A DNA stretch of 64,000 nt from Pseudoalteromonas espejiana DSM 9414 (GCF_002221525.1 NZ_CP011028.1:2801001-2865000), one strand, 5' to 3'. Counted from the stretch's first letter, positions 10,557-20,308 are shown. Translations and numbers: made by a program. The notes: generated from the sequence alone by a model not told the origin.

Positions 10557-12530
10557 ATGATTACAAAAAATACTTTGCTAAAGCGAAAAGGCACGCTGCT
10601 TATAGGTTTAACGCTAAGTGCGCTTAGTGTTCCTAATGTTGTACTAGCGGATAACAATTCGGTAGCACCACTTACTTACGTTTCGAGTAAAGCTATTGAA
10701 AATAATCCGGAGGTGCAAGAAGCATGGCATGCATTTAAGTCGTCAATTTATGGCGTTGATGCTGCTCGCTCAGGTTACTTACCCAGTGTTGATGTATCTG
10801 CAAGTGCTGGATATGAGCGACGTAACTACGGCATAGAAAAAGAGTACAACCGTAACACGGCAGAGCTAAGCGTTACGCAAATGCTTTACGATGGTTTTAG
10901 AACCTCAAACACTGTTGAACGTTTTGAAAGAATTCAACTTATTAGATACTTTGAGCTGATGTCGCAAACAGAACAAACAGCACTCGAAGCCTCAGTTGCT
11001 TTTTTAGACGTACAAAAATTTAAAGAGCTTGTAATACTTGCCGAAGAAAACTTGCAAGAGCACGAGTCGGTATACCAACAAATAGAACAAAGTGTTGGGG
11101 CCGGTGTTGCCCGAGCTGCAGATTTAGAGCAAATTAGCGGGCGTTTATCTTTGGCGCAATCAAATGTACTTACAGAGTATGCAAACCTTCACGATGTAAC
11201 AGCGCGCTATTTACGTGTAGTTGGAGAACTCCCAGTAAGCGATATTAAGCAAGCAAAGTTAGATGAGCAAAATGTGCCTATTTCAATTAATCAGGCATTA
11301 GATATTGCCTATAAAAACAGCCCTGAGTTTTACGCTTCGCTTTATAACATAGAAGCACAAAAAGCGAACGCTGAAGCACAAAAAGCAGCGTTTCATCCAA
11401 ACGTTGATTTATCTGCCCGCTATGGCAGCCAAGACAGAGACGAGCTGGGCTTAAACGAAACCAGAACAGAAGCACGAGTAGGTATTGATTTAACTTACAA
11501 CCTTTACAATGGTGGATTAGACAGTGCTAACCTTGAACAAGCCTACCAAGATGTAAATATAGCTAAATACCAGCGCGACCAAGCCTGTGTTGATATTCGC
11601 CAAAGTTTACAAATTGCTTATCACAACGTGAATATTATTGAGCAAAAACTCCCTACCCTAGATAACTACAAAAACTCATCTAACAGAGTAAAAGTAGCTT
11701 ATCGCGATCAGTTCGATATTGGTCAGCGCACATTACTAGACGTATTAGATGCAGAAAACGAAGCGTTTCAGTCTAACCGCTCATACATTGTGGCCCAATA
11801 CGACAGACAAACAGCCATATTAACTATGCTTAGCGAAATGGGTAAGTTATTGCCAGCGCTTGACGTTATGTCTGATAAATACCCTTCATTAAAAGAGTTA
11901 ACAGACGACCCTATCGTGCATGACGCACAAAATATCTGCCCTAGCTACGATGTAGCTGCAACATTTAAACGCAAAGCATTTTTAGAAAAAAAAGCCAAAC
12001 AAGATAATGCTTACATGAGCGTAACAGCAATGCCTAGGTACTTAGATATGCCTGCAGAAACAGACTTAACTAATAGCTTTGCAGATGATGACAACGACGG
12101 TGTACCCAATGAGCAAGATACCTGCCCAAGCACGCCTGCAGCAACTAACGTCGACCTTTCTGGCTGTACTTTATATAGCGAAGCAACTGACTCGGTTGAA
12201 ATAGGTATTCCGTTTGCTGCCGATTCAAGCCAAGTGCGTCCTGAGTACATACGCGAAGTTGAAAAGCTTGCTGAGTTTTTAAAAAACAACCCTGATAAAA
12301 AAGTAGAAATACAAGGTCATGCATCTTTAGATGGAGACAAAATATATAACCGAAAACTCTCAGAGCAGCGTGCATTTTCGGTCGCACAAATGTTAATTGA
12401 GCAATTTGATATTCAAACCAGTCGAGTAACGTCGTTTGGATATGGAATAGACCAACCTAAAGTAAATGAAATTTCGGTGCGTGCCAATGCTGCTAATCGT
12501 CGAATTGAGGCGGTTATTACCGATAGCTAA
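10557..12530 (+). CDS. TolC-family outer-membrane efflux protein fused to an OmpA domain
   Basis: The outer-membrane channel of the adhesin type I secretion system, equivalent to LapE/AggA. The start has AAGAGGAAGAA directly upstream. Residues 1-32 look like a Sec signal peptide (ends SVPNVVLADN). Residues 36-455 are an outer-membrane efflux protein region with two internally similar halves (AARSGYLPSVDVSA; AQKAAFHPNVDLSA). A Ca-binding thrombospondin-3-like segment follows at about residues 508-522 (ADDDNDGVPNEQDTCP). The last ~115 residues are an OmpA-type peptidoglycan-binding domain (QGHASLDGDKIYNRKLSEQR). At 657 residues it is about 200 longer than plain TolC because of this tail. It is first in an operon with the ABC and HlyD-like genes. 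Confidence 0.9.
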   Translation: MITKNTLLKRKGTLLIGLTLSALSVPNVVLADNNSVAPLTYVSSKAIENNPEVQEAWHAFKSSIYGVDAARSGYLPSVDVSASAGYERRNYGIEKEYNRNTAELSVTQMLYDGFRTSNTVERFERIQLIRYFELMSQTEQTALEASVAFLDVQKFKELVILAEENLQEHESVYQQIEQSVGAGVARAADLEQISGRLSLAQSNVLTEYANLHDVTARYLRVVGELPVSDIKQAKLDEQNVPISINQALDIAYKNSPEFYASLYNIEAQKANAEAQKAAFHPNVDLSARYGSQDRDELGLNETRTEARVGIDLTYNLYNGGLDSANLEQAYQDVNIAKYQRDQACVDIRQSLQIAYHNVNIIEQKLPTLDNYKNSSNRVKVAYRDQFDIGQRTLLDVLDAENEAFQSNRSYIVAQYDRQTAILTMLSEMGKLLPALDVMSDKYPSLKELTDDPIVHDAQNICPSYDVAATFKRKAFLEKKAKQDNAYMSVTAMPRYLDMPAETDLTNSFADDDNDGVPNEQDTCPSTPAATNVDLSGCTLYSEATDSVEIGIPFAADSSQVRPEYIREVEKLAEFLKNNPDKKVEIQGHASLDGDKIYNRKLSEQRAFSVAQMLIEQFDIQTSRVTSFGYGIDQPKVNEISVRANAANRRIEAVITDS

Positions 12531-12581
12531 GAGGTACTTCAAACACAAAATATAATTGTTCTACCTAACATTGGATGGTGT

Positions 12582-14720
12582 ATGGAATTAAATGATGTAC
12601 TTGATCATGGGGGCGCGCTGGTAGACTGCTTAGCAGTCCTGTGTCGCTTTCATGATAAAGATTTTTCAAGGGAGGCCCTTTTAAACGGCCTCCCTCTTAC
12701 AGATGGAAAACTCACTCCTTCAGGGTTTGCGCGTGCCGCCAAACGTGTTGGTTTTAAATCTAAGGTTGTAAATAAGCCCTTAAACCAAATTAACACCGCA
12801 TTACTCCCCGCTATTATTATTTTAGATAACAATCAAGCGTGCGTAATAAATGCAATTGATAACCAAAAAAAAGTGGCCCAAGTTACTTACCCTGAATTAA
12901 CAGAGTCCGTAGTTGAAGAAGACCTTGAGCAACTAACCGAAAAATCTACAGGCTTAATTATTTATTCTCACCCTGAGTTTATTTTTGATGAGCGCTCTCC
13001 GGTACTCGAAAAACTCTCTAAAGATGGCTGGTTTTGGGGTGTTATTAAAGAGTGTCGTTCGTTGTACAAAGACGTAATTATCTCTGCTATTGCGTTAGGT
13101 GTTCTCTCTGTGGCCATGCCATTATTTGTAATGAATGTTTATGACCGAGTTGTGCCAAATCACGCCACCGAAACACTATGGGTTTTAGCAATAGGCATAA
13201 TCATAGCACTAACTGCAGATTTTGTTTTGCGCTTAGTACGTAGCTATTTCGTAGAGCTTGCTGCAAGTAGAATTGACGTTAAAGTTTCAGCGGTAATAAT
13301 GGAGCGAGTATTAGGAATGAAGCTTAAAAACAGGCCTTCATCGGCCGGTTCTTTTGCTAGTAATATTCAATCTTTTGAAGCTGTTCGTAACTTTTTTAGC
13401 TCTATTACACTTGTTGCTTTGGTCGACTTACCTTTTGTGGCCATTTACTTAATTGTAATTGCAATTATAGGTGTGCCTTTAAGCCTGCCCATTATTGCAG
13501 GTGCATTAATACTATTATGTTATGGCATTGCTGCGCACCGAAAACTAGAAGCGCTCTCTGAGCAGACAATGAAAGCAAGCTCTATGCGTAATTCTGTACT
13601 GGTAGAGAGCTTAACAAATATCGAAGATGTAAAAAGCTTTCACAGTGAATGTAAAACACAATCAACATGGGAAAAATCAACAATTTATATTGCGCAAGTT
13701 AACGCGCAAAGCCGATTAATTTCTAGCTCCATTTCAAATAGTGCTTCATGGATCCAACAATGTGTTGGCGTAATTATAATGATCATTGGAGTCCACTTGG
13801 TGATCGAAGGTGAACTAACTCAAGGCGGGTTAATAGCAGCTTATTTGCTATCTTCTCGTGCTATGGGTCCATTAGGACAATGTGCATCAGTACTTGCGCA
13901 ATATCACCACTCAGCTATTGCAATGCAGTCACTTAATGAAATTATGGAAAAAGACGTTGAGCGCCCACCTAATAAGCATTGGTTAAGTCATCCTGTGCTC
14001 AAAGGTGAAATAGAATTTAAAGATGTATGCTTTAAATATGAAGACGACTCCCCATCGGCTCTTAACAATATTAGCTTTAAAATAAACGCCGGCGAAAAGG
14101 TCGCTATTTTAGGACGTAACGGTTCTGGTAAAAGTACCCTAGAGAAACTAATTTTAGGTTTATACGAGCCAACATCTGGCTCAGTTATGGTTGATAACAA
14201 CAATATTCAACAAATAGACCCCGCCGAGCTTAGACACAACATTGGTTATGTACCTCAAAATATTGCGCTATTTTATGGCAGCCTAAAAGACAACCTAACC
14301 ATAAGTGCGTGGCATGCAAGAGACGAGCAAATTATCAATGCCTGTGAAAAAAGCCAATTATTCGATTTAATAAACTCTCACCCTGATGGGTTTGATTTAC
14401 AAGTAGGCGAGCAAGGAAGACTTTTATCTGGAGGGCAAAAACAAGCAGTAGGTATCGCTCGGGCGTTAATAAACGATCCCCCTATTATGTTGTTTGATGA
14501 ACCGACGTCATCGCTCGATCACAACAGCGAAAATACAATTATTAATAACTTACAAAGTGCCACTAAAGATAAAACCTTAATTGTTGTAACACATAGATCA
14601 TCGCTTCTTGCCTTAGTCGATCGCATCATTGTGCTCGATAAAGGTAAAATAGTAGCCGATGGACCAAAGCAAAAAGTAATTGCTGCACTTAATAACCAAA
14701 CAGTGGGGCAAGCATCATGA
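12582..14720 (+). CDS. lapB: Type I secretion ABC transporter, LapB-like
   Basis: The inner-membrane ATPase-permease that drives export of the adhesin through the adjacent channel. Residues 1-130 are a C39-like domain that looks catalytically dead: the usual catalytic-His segment reads DNNQACVI, with no His. Membrane helices span about 165-330 and 390-440. The nucleotide-binding domain has Walker A GRNGSGKST at about residue 511, ABC signature LSGGQKQ at 615 and Walker B MLFDEP near 640. A degenerate C39 domain is usual for transporters whose substrate is not cleaved during export, which fits a LapA substrate. The 712-residue length is normal. It overlaps the next gene by 4 bases (ATGA), implying coupling. 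Confidence 0.92.
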   Translation: MELNDVLDHGGALVDCLAVLCRFHDKDFSREALLNGLPLTDGKLTPSGFARAAKRVGFKSKVVNKPLNQINTALLPAIIILDNNQACVINAIDNQKKVAQVTYPELTESVVEEDLEQLTEKSTGLIIYSHPEFIFDERSPVLEKLSKDGWFWGVIKECRSLYKDVIISAIALGVLSVAMPLFVMNVYDRVVPNHATETLWVLAIGIIIALTADFVLRLVRSYFVELAASRIDVKVSAVIMERVLGMKLKNRPSSAGSFASNIQSFEAVRNFFSSITLVALVDLPFVAIYLIVIAIIGVPLSLPIIAGALILLCYGIAAHRKLEALSEQTMKASSMRNSVLVESLTNIEDVKSFHSECKTQSTWEKSTIYIAQVNAQSRLISSSISNSASWIQQCVGVIIMIIGVHLVIEGELTQGGLIAAYLLSSRAMGPLGQCASVLAQYHHSAIAMQSLNEIMEKDVERPPNKHWLSHPVLKGEIEFKDVCFKYEDDSPSALNNISFKINAGEKVAILGRNGSGKSTLEKLILGLYEPTSGSVMVDNNNIQQIDPAELRHNIGYVPQNIALFYGSLKDNLTISAWHARDEQIINACEKSQLFDLINSHPDGFDLQVGEQGRLLSGGQKQAVGIARALINDPPIMLFDEPTSSLDHNSENTIINNLQSATKDKTLIVVTHRSSLLALVDRIIVLDKGKIVADGPKQKVIAALNNQTVGQAS

Positions 14721-16138
14721 GCGATAATAAAAAACCAATTGAACAAAGATCCTTCGAATCAGTAAGTAAAGCGATTGAATCAGCAAAAAAAGGCAAGCCA
14801 TCTGTATTTAATCGCCTGTTTAAGGGGTGGTTATCTCCTCCTGAATCGCAAGATTGGGTAGTAGATGCACAATGGGAAAAAATGCAGCAAGAGCCTGCCA
14901 GTGCACGCTTTTTATTGTATTTAATCTGTATCGCTTTTATTGCACTTGTTGTTTGGGCAGGCTTTGCTCAGCTTGATGAAGTCGCTCGGGGAGAAGGGCG
15001 AGTGATCCCATCAAATAAACTTCAGCTTGTGCAATCGTACGATGGCGGCATGGTTGAAAAAATAAACATACGAGAAGGTCAAATAGTTGATGAAGGTGAT
15101 GTATTAATAAAAATTGACCCTACTCGGTTTATCTCAAGCTTTAGAGAAAACCAATCAAAAGTACAGTCACTCACAGCAAAGGTAGCTAGGCTGCAGGCAC
15201 TCACCCGAAAACAAGATTTAGTCTTCCCGGACGAACTCGTTACAGAAGTGCCAGAGGCGGTTGCTCATGAGCGCTCAATATACTTAAGTAACCGCCAAGA
15301 GCTAGAGCAACAAGTTGCTATTCATAAGCGTCAACTTGAACAGCGAAGACAGGATCACATCGAAGCCAAAGCGGCACTGCAACAACATACAAGCGCACTT
15401 AGGCTGACCAATCGCGAGCTAAAAGTAACGCGTCCATTGTTAAGAACCGGTGCGGTATCTGATATAGATATAATTAGATTAGAGCGCGAAATAGTCGATT
15501 TAAATGGTGAAATTAACCGTACAAAAGCTGTAATAAACCGCAGCTTATCGGCTATAAACGAGGCCAAAAATAAAGTAACTGAAGTAGAGCTTGCCATGAT
15601 CAACCGATGGAACAACGAGCTTTCGGAGGCACTACTTAGGCTAGAGTCTATTAAAGAAACTGAATCAGGCCTTGCCGATAAAGTTACCCAAACAGAAATC
15701 AAGTCGCCCGTTAAAGGCACCGTACAGCGTTTATTAGTAAATACCGTGGGCGGTATTTTACAACCCGGTAGCGATGTACTAGAAATAGTCCCTTTGGACG
15801 ACCAACTTATTGTTGAGGCTAAAATACCACCTAAAGACATCGCATTTTTACGCCCAGGACAACCTGCGATGATTAAATTTAGTGCCTACGATTTTGCCGT
15901 TTATGGCGGACTAGAAGCCGAAGTACTGCACATAAGTGCAGATACGATTACAGACGATAGAGATAACACGTTTTACCTAGTACAACTAAAAACCACTAAA
16001 AATAATTTTTCAGACGAATTAACTATAATTCCAGGGATGACTACTCAAGTCGATATCATCACAGGTAAAAAAACGGTACTAGAATATTTGCTTAAGCCTG
16101 TACTTAGAGCAACATCACAAGCGATGACAGAACGCTAA
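14717..16138 (+). CDS. lapC: HlyD-family membrane fusion protein, LapC-like
   Basis: The periplasmic adaptor that bridges the ABC exporter and the TolC-like channel. It has a cytoplasmic tail of about 65 residues, one membrane helix at 66-85 (LYLICIAFIALVVWAGFA), a lipoyl-like segment (GGMVEKINIREGQIVDEGDV), a long coiled coil at about 140-300, a second lipoyl half near 330 (IKSPVKGTVQRLLVNTVGG) and a C-terminal beta domain. The 473-residue length is typical of the HlyD/LapC family. The start overlaps the stop of the ABC gene by 4 bases. Confidence 0.92.
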   Translation: MSDNKKPIEQRSFESVSKAIESAKKGKPSVFNRLFKGWLSPPESQDWVVDAQWEKMQQEPASARFLLYLICIAFIALVVWAGFAQLDEVARGEGRVIPSNKLQLVQSYDGGMVEKINIREGQIVDEGDVLIKIDPTRFISSFRENQSKVQSLTAKVARLQALTRKQDLVFPDELVTEVPEAVAHERSIYLSNRQELEQQVAIHKRQLEQRRQDHIEAKAALQQHTSALRLTNRELKVTRPLLRTGAVSDIDIIRLEREIVDLNGEINRTKAVINRSLSAINEAKNKVTEVELAMINRWNNELSEALLRLESIKETESGLADKVTQTEIKSPVKGTVQRLLVNTVGGILQPGSDVLEIVPLDDQLIVEAKIPPKDIAFLRPGQPAMIKFSAYDFAVYGGLEAEVLHISADTITDDRDNTFYLVQLKTTKNNFSDELTIIPGMTTQVDIITGKKTVLEYLLKPVLRATSQAMTER

Positions 16139-16162
16139 ACTTGAATTTATTGGAGTAAATTA

Positions 16163-16750
16163 ATGCGTCAAAGTATATTTATTACGCACCCAGAACTTGA
16201 ATCGAGCCACTGGAGCAGTGCGTTTGCAGGGTGTGTAATATGCACAAAAGAGCCAAAACAAATTAATGCGTCAAGTATTATATGGGTTCTTGCGGGCACG
16301 CCGGGCTGGCTTGAGCTTGTAAAAAAGTACACCCAAAAACGCCTTCCCGTTATTGTAATGACCACAAACTTAGATATTGAAGAGTTGCGAGCTGCACTAC
16401 AAGCAGGTGCTAGAGGCTACGTAGAGGCACTTGCATCTAAAGTAATACTTCAGCAAGTACTGGAAACTATTTGCTCTGGAGGCTTGTGGCTACCCGGTCA
16501 GTTGCTTTCAAATATTGTTGGTGCGCTGAGTCAGCAGCAAATTAATTACACTCATGCGTGCGACATTGAAAGCCTAACTAAAAGAGAGCGCCAAGTAGTT
16601 GATATTGTAATCACTGGTGCAACCAATAAACAGGCTGCAGAGTCGCTAAACATTACAGAGCGCACGATAAAAGAGCATATGAGCTCTATCTTTAGTAAAT
16701 TAAAAGTTCGCGACAGAATTCAGCTTATGCTGGCTGTAAAAGGCAATTAA
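16163..16750 (+). CDS. LuxR-family regulator with degenerate receiver
   Basis: Probably a transcriptional regulator of the adhesin locus. Residues ~1-125 resemble a response-regulator receiver but lack the acidic pocket and the phospho-acceptor Asp: the beta-3 strand reads SSIIWVLAG. Residues ~133-190 are a GerE helix-turn-helix (LTKRERQVVDIVITGATNKQ; ITERTIKEHMSSIFSKL). GGAGTAAATTA just precedes the ATG. It lies 24 bp after the HlyD-like gene, so it is probably co-transcribed. Its target is inferred; the dyad at 10404-10419 is a candidate. The output may not depend on phosphorylation. Confidence 0.8.
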   Translation: MRQSIFITHPELESSHWSSAFAGCVICTKEPKQINASSIIWVLAGTPGWLELVKKYTQKRLPVIVMTTNLDIEELRAALQAGARGYVEALASKVILQQVLETICSGGLWLPGQLLSNIVGALSQQQINYTHACDIESLTKRERQVVDIVITGATNKQAAESLNITERTIKEHMSSIFSKLKVRDRIQLMLAVKGN

Positions 16751-16865
16751 AACGGCTTTGCCCGTTAAGTAATATATGGTTATTTGAGCTTCATTTATAA
16801 ATAAACCTATAACAAACTCTTAATTCATATATTGGTTAGTAACAGCACTCCCACGATAATAATTA

Positions 16866-16917
16866 ATACCAATCCGTATTATTGGGGATTGGTATAAAGA
16901 GTCTTTTAAGACTCTTT
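16866..16917. terminator. Two adjacent stem-loops between convergent genes
   Basis: The first hairpin pairs ATACCAATCC (16866-16875) with GGATTGGTAT (16886-16895). The second pairs AAAGAGTCTT (16896-16905) with AAGACTCTTT (16908-16917) and includes the lapD stop codon. They lie between the convergent LuxR-type gene and lapD and probably terminate both transcripts. The ATACCAAT arm resembles the ends of the element at 25108-25272. Confidence 0.6.
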
Positions 16918-18864
16918 AATTATTCCATCAAACCCAAGATTAACCAGTGTATCTATATCATCTTGGCTTGTTACACCCTGTGCAACTACTTTAATACCAA
17001 TAGAATGCGCAAGTGTACAAACGCCACGTAGGAAGGTTTGGTTATCTTGGCTGTAGCTAATATTGTGACCATATATGCTATCTATTTTTAGCATCTCCAA
17101 ACCAAACTCTTGAATATTTTTAATTTTGGTAAACTCGGGCCCTACTCGTTTTAAGGCCACTTTTGCTCCCATACAACGCACTTGCTCACAAAACTCTTTA
17201 AATATTTCTTTTTCGTTTACAGCTATATTTTCGCGTATATCAAAACAAATATTTTTAGCTAAATCAGGAAATGCTGAAACATAAGTGAGCACCGAAGCCA
17301 ATGCCGTATCGTCCATTAGCGTCTGCGCCGAAAGCTCAACCGAAATCAATTCATTCGGTGGTGCTTCACCATATTGCATTACTATTTGCTTAATTAGCCC
17401 CCAATCTAAACGTGCTAAAAGCTTTAACCGGTTAGCCCATTGGTAGTAATAACTGGCTTTATAATGCTCCCCACCAAACTCTAAACTTAAACTCAGCTGA
17501 TGCTGAAGTAAGCTGTCGTTAAAACTTCTTACCTCTAAACAATTTAATTGAATTGTTTTTTGCTCAAGCGCGTTTTCAATAGCCTGTTGCCAGCCTGTTG
17601 AGTCATCAAAAATTTCACTTTTTTGTTTGTTATCAATAACTTTAGCTTGAACACCCGGCTTGTTGCCAGCTGTTTTTAATAAACTATCTACACGGCGTAA
17701 TAAGTCAAAGCGTGTGTCGTTTTTTTCTATATAAGTACAGCTATGTAAAATAGCCAAATCTATATTTTTATATTCATCAATAATCGATTTATGAAGCGCA
17801 GATACCTGTTCACTTAACGCCTGTATATCGTCTGTATCGCTAAATAATACGGTAAAGTCTGTATGAGATATGCGGGCAATGTAATTTTCAGAAAAGTGAG
17901 CCTGATTCGATTCTAAAAACTGTGTTAACACCTGAGAAAAACGACGTAAAAAATTAACCATTTCAACACGGCTAATTTGATCGCTTATTTTATCTAGGTT
18001 AACCACTCTAAATAAAAATAAAGCACCGTGGGCGTGGTCTTTCACTTTTTGCAAATGCGCCTCTAACGTAGCACTAAAATATTCGCGATTGGCAAGCCCT
18101 GTAAGCTCATCGTGCTGGGCTTTAAAACGCAGCTCCTCTAGGCGTTTGTTGTCTTCTTTTATAATGCGACTAAAACGGGTTGATAATAAGTTCATTGACT
18201 GCACAAGCCTTGCAAACTCAAAGGTATTAGGCACTTTCGATTTAATAAAACGTTTATCTCCAAAGGCATTGGCTTGATAAACCACATCATCGAGTGGGGT
18301 GAGTATTTTTCGTAATAGGTACGCACTAATAGCACAAGCAAAAAAAGCGACCACTAAAAAACTAAAAAATAGCTTAAGCGCACTTTCCCATAAAGCTTGC
18401 TCTGCATATTGGCTATGGCTTTCAACAAATAAAGTACCAAATTGTTGCCAACCATTATTAACCTGGCCAACACCCGGTTGTACTTTAAGCTGGTATAACG
18501 CCCTAAACCACGCAGGGGCTGTGTTATCTAACTTATCAGTAAAAATACGTTTTACGATAACTTCGCCATTAGGATCTTGTAGCTCTATACGCTTGTAATG
18601 GCCCGTATCAAACGTAGCAGATACCAGTAACTCAAGCTCAACAGGGTCTTTTTCAAGTTGGCTTATCATTAACGCAAGGGAGCTGGCATTATCGACATTT
18701 TTTAAGTACAGCTGCGTCGAAAAATAGTTCCGTGCAGAGTTTGTACTTATTAGTACACTACTTATAAAGCCAACAAAAATCACCACTAAAAGCGTAATCC
18801 ACAGCTCTTGCCTTAAGGTGATTTTTCTTTTTCTAAAAAACTTAAATAAGGAAAATGACGCCAT
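16906..18864 (-). CDS. lapD: LapD-like c-di-GMP receptor (degenerate GGDEF-EAL)
   Basis: An inner-membrane receptor that, when bound to c-di-GMP, sequesters the LapG protease and keeps the adhesin on the cell. TM1 lies at about 22-40, a LapD/MoxY-type periplasmic domain at 41-163, TM2 at 164-184, HAMP at 185-235, GGDEF at about 245-400 and EAL at 420-650. The GGDEF signature is replaced by SHTDF (333-337) and the EAL signature is not recognisable, so it should bind c-di-GMP without making or degrading it. Trp139, in a periplasmic loop (NNGWQQFG), could correspond to the LapG-contacting Trp known from Pseudomonas LapD; that is inference. The ATG overlaps the lapG stop as TAATG, so the pair is translationally coupled. 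Confidence 0.9.
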   Translation of the reverse strand: MASFSLFKFFRKRKITLRQELWITLLVVIFVGFISSVLISTNSARNYFSTQLYLKNVDNASSLALMISQLEKDPVELELLVSATFDTGHYKRIELQDPNGEVIVKRIFTDKLDNTAPAWFRALYQLKVQPGVGQVNNGWQQFGTLFVESHSQYAEQALWESALKLFFSFLVVAFFACAISAYLLRKILTPLDDVVYQANAFGDKRFIKSKVPNTFEFARLVQSMNLLSTRFSRIIKEDNKRLEELRFKAQHDELTGLANREYFSATLEAHLQKVKDHAHGALFLFRVVNLDKISDQISRVEMVNFLRRFSQVLTQFLESNQAHFSENYIARISHTDFTVLFSDTDDIQALSEQVSALHKSIIDEYKNIDLAILHSCTYIEKNDTRFDLLRRVDSLLKTAGNKPGVQAKVIDNKQKSEIFDDSTGWQQAIENALEQKTIQLNCLEVRSFNDSLLQHQLSLSLEFGGEHYKASYYYQWANRLKLLARLDWGLIKQIVMQYGEAPPNELISVELSAQTLMDDTALASVLTYVSAFPDLAKNICFDIRENIAVNEKEIFKEFCEQVRCMGAKVALKRVGPEFTKIKNIQEFGLEMLKIDSIYGHNISYSQDNQTFLRGVCTLAHSIGIKVVAQGVTSQDDIDTLVNLGFDGIIKES

Positions 18865-19571
18865 TACCACATAACCCCTTCTTGTGATGTTTGCTCCAAA
18901 ATTTTACGCCAGCGCGATAACCTTGCCGTTGGACTGGCTACACTTTTGGTCGAGTTATTTGCCCATAAACCTTGGCTGTTAAAGCTAAATACAGGGCTTA
19001 AATCAACTCGTTTTGCTGCAGGTAACACCTTTGTTATTAAACTATCTAAAATAAGCGGCTGGGCATTAGGCGTAGCAAAGTAGCCTAAAACCATATGCGC
19101 TTGTGTTTTGTTTGTGCCAGCAAGTTTTGCTTTTACATATATCAGTCTGAGTTTGTCATCGCTAACGCCAAGGGCCCGCAAGCTAATGTACTTAGCAATG
19201 GCATAATCCTCACAATCACCTAAACCCCGGCCTAGGGTTTCAAGTGGTGTTGCCCAATAGTCATTTTGTTTCCATAACTGTATATCGGTTTGATAGCGTA
19301 AATTGCGTGCAAAAAAATCGTTCACAATTAAAATTTGTTGTTGTTCTGATTTACTTTGAGTTTGTACTAGCATTGCCTGCCAGTTGCGCGCCACTATAAC
19401 GCGTGCAGGGCCATACTTTTGGCCCATTAACTCAATAAAAGTATTAAATTGAATGGTTAATCGGCTCGCAAACACACCGCTTGAGAGCAAAAAAAACAAC
19501 AGCAAGTAGCGCAAATTATTTTTGCACCAAAGTAGTAGTTTGTTGTAGGTAAGAAAAGGCCTAAGCGTCAT
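18864..19571 (-). CDS. lapG: LapG-like periplasmic cysteine protease
   Basis: A transglutaminase-like cysteine protease (BTLCP family) that releases LapA-type adhesins by cutting at a dialanine. The N-terminal hydrophobic segment at residues 21-35 is a signal sequence or anchor. The catalytic triad is visible as Cys120 (GLGDCEDY), His159 (QAHMVLGYF) and Asp176 (PLILDSL). Asp119 and Glu121 beside the Cys match the calcium-binding acidic residues of LapG. The length of 235 residues is normal. It is followed directly by lapD, and the TAAG substrate motif is present in the adhesin at 10333. Identification is strong because protease, receptor, substrate and exporter are all within 20 kb. Confidence 0.93.
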   Translation of the reverse strand: MTLRPFLTYNKLLLWCKNNLRYLLLFFLLSSGVFASRLTIQFNTFIELMGQKYGPARVIVARNWQAMLVQTQSKSEQQQILIVNDFFARNLRYQTDIQLWKQNDYWATPLETLGRGLGDCEDYAIAKYISLRALGVSDDKLRLIYVKAKLAGTNKTQAHMVLGYFATPNAQPLILDSLITKVLPAAKRVDLSPVFSFNSQGLWANNSTKSVASPTARLSRWRKILEQTSQEGVMW

Positions 19572-19709
19572 TCACAGGCCAAAAATATAAAGATTAAAAA
19601 CATATACTAAGCGCTACACTACTTGTTTAAATATTATTCGTAACAACAGCATAGCACTCAATATAAGAGGGTGAGATATTTTTCAGTGTTTTTTAATGGC
19701 ACTAACAAT

Positions 19710-20165
19710 TTAGTAGTAGGTTACCTTTTTAACTTCTCGTGGTTTAATTTCGCCAATGTATAAATCGTGAACGCGTTTCATGTTTAGCTCAAGCTCGGTT
19801 ACATACACATCATCCACTGAGTACGTTTTAATAATTTGAGCGCCTTTTATTATGCCTTGTACCTTACTTTCCATGTAATCATCTTGTGCTATTGCACCTG
19901 CCACAGAAGTACCTGCAGTAATTTTTTGGCCATATACTTGCTCAGTTAATTCGCGGTATGCCTCAAGCTTTGATGCCTTTATAGCCATTAATTGCTTTTG
20001 CGATTTATTTGCGCCCTGCTGCAAGCTAATAGGCGCATAACCCACCGCTTTAAGCGTTGGATAATTATTTGGCTCAACGTAGGTATATTCAACATGTTTA
20101 TCAAACACACTACTGCAACCGCCAAGACCAAGGCTTGCCAAAGTAAGTAATATAATTGCTCGCAT
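19710..20165 (-). CDS. flgP: FlgP-like flagellar outer-membrane lipoprotein
   Basis: An LPP20-family lipoprotein. In Vibrio, FlgP belongs to the outer-membrane disc/H-ring that stabilises the flagellar basal body. Residues 1-17 are a lipoprotein signal ending in lipobox LGGC. The remainder contains the alpha/beta core with SKLEAYRELTEQVYG and a final strand YVTELELNMKRV. Length 151 residues. It is divergent from flgT with a 143-bp shared promoter region, as in Vibrio. A paired flgO is absent here; FlgO-like genes are at 27555-29540. Confidence 0.8.
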   Translation of the reverse strand: MRAIILLTLASLGLGGCSSVFDKHVEYTYVEPNNYPTLKAVGYAPISLQQGANKSQKQLMAIKASKLEAYRELTEQVYGQKITAGTSVAGAIAQDDYMESKVQGIIKGAQIIKTYSVDDVYVTELELNMKRVHDLYIGEIKPREVKKVTYY

Positions 20166-20308
20166 TTATTTGCACCCTCTAAACTAATTACAAAAATAAA
20201 TGCAGGTTTAATGCCATTAATTACCTACAAGCTAACATAGAGTATTAATATTGGTGCACTCCTTGCTTAGCTAAAGCGTAATTAACTAATTTTATGTGGA
20301 GTACAGGT

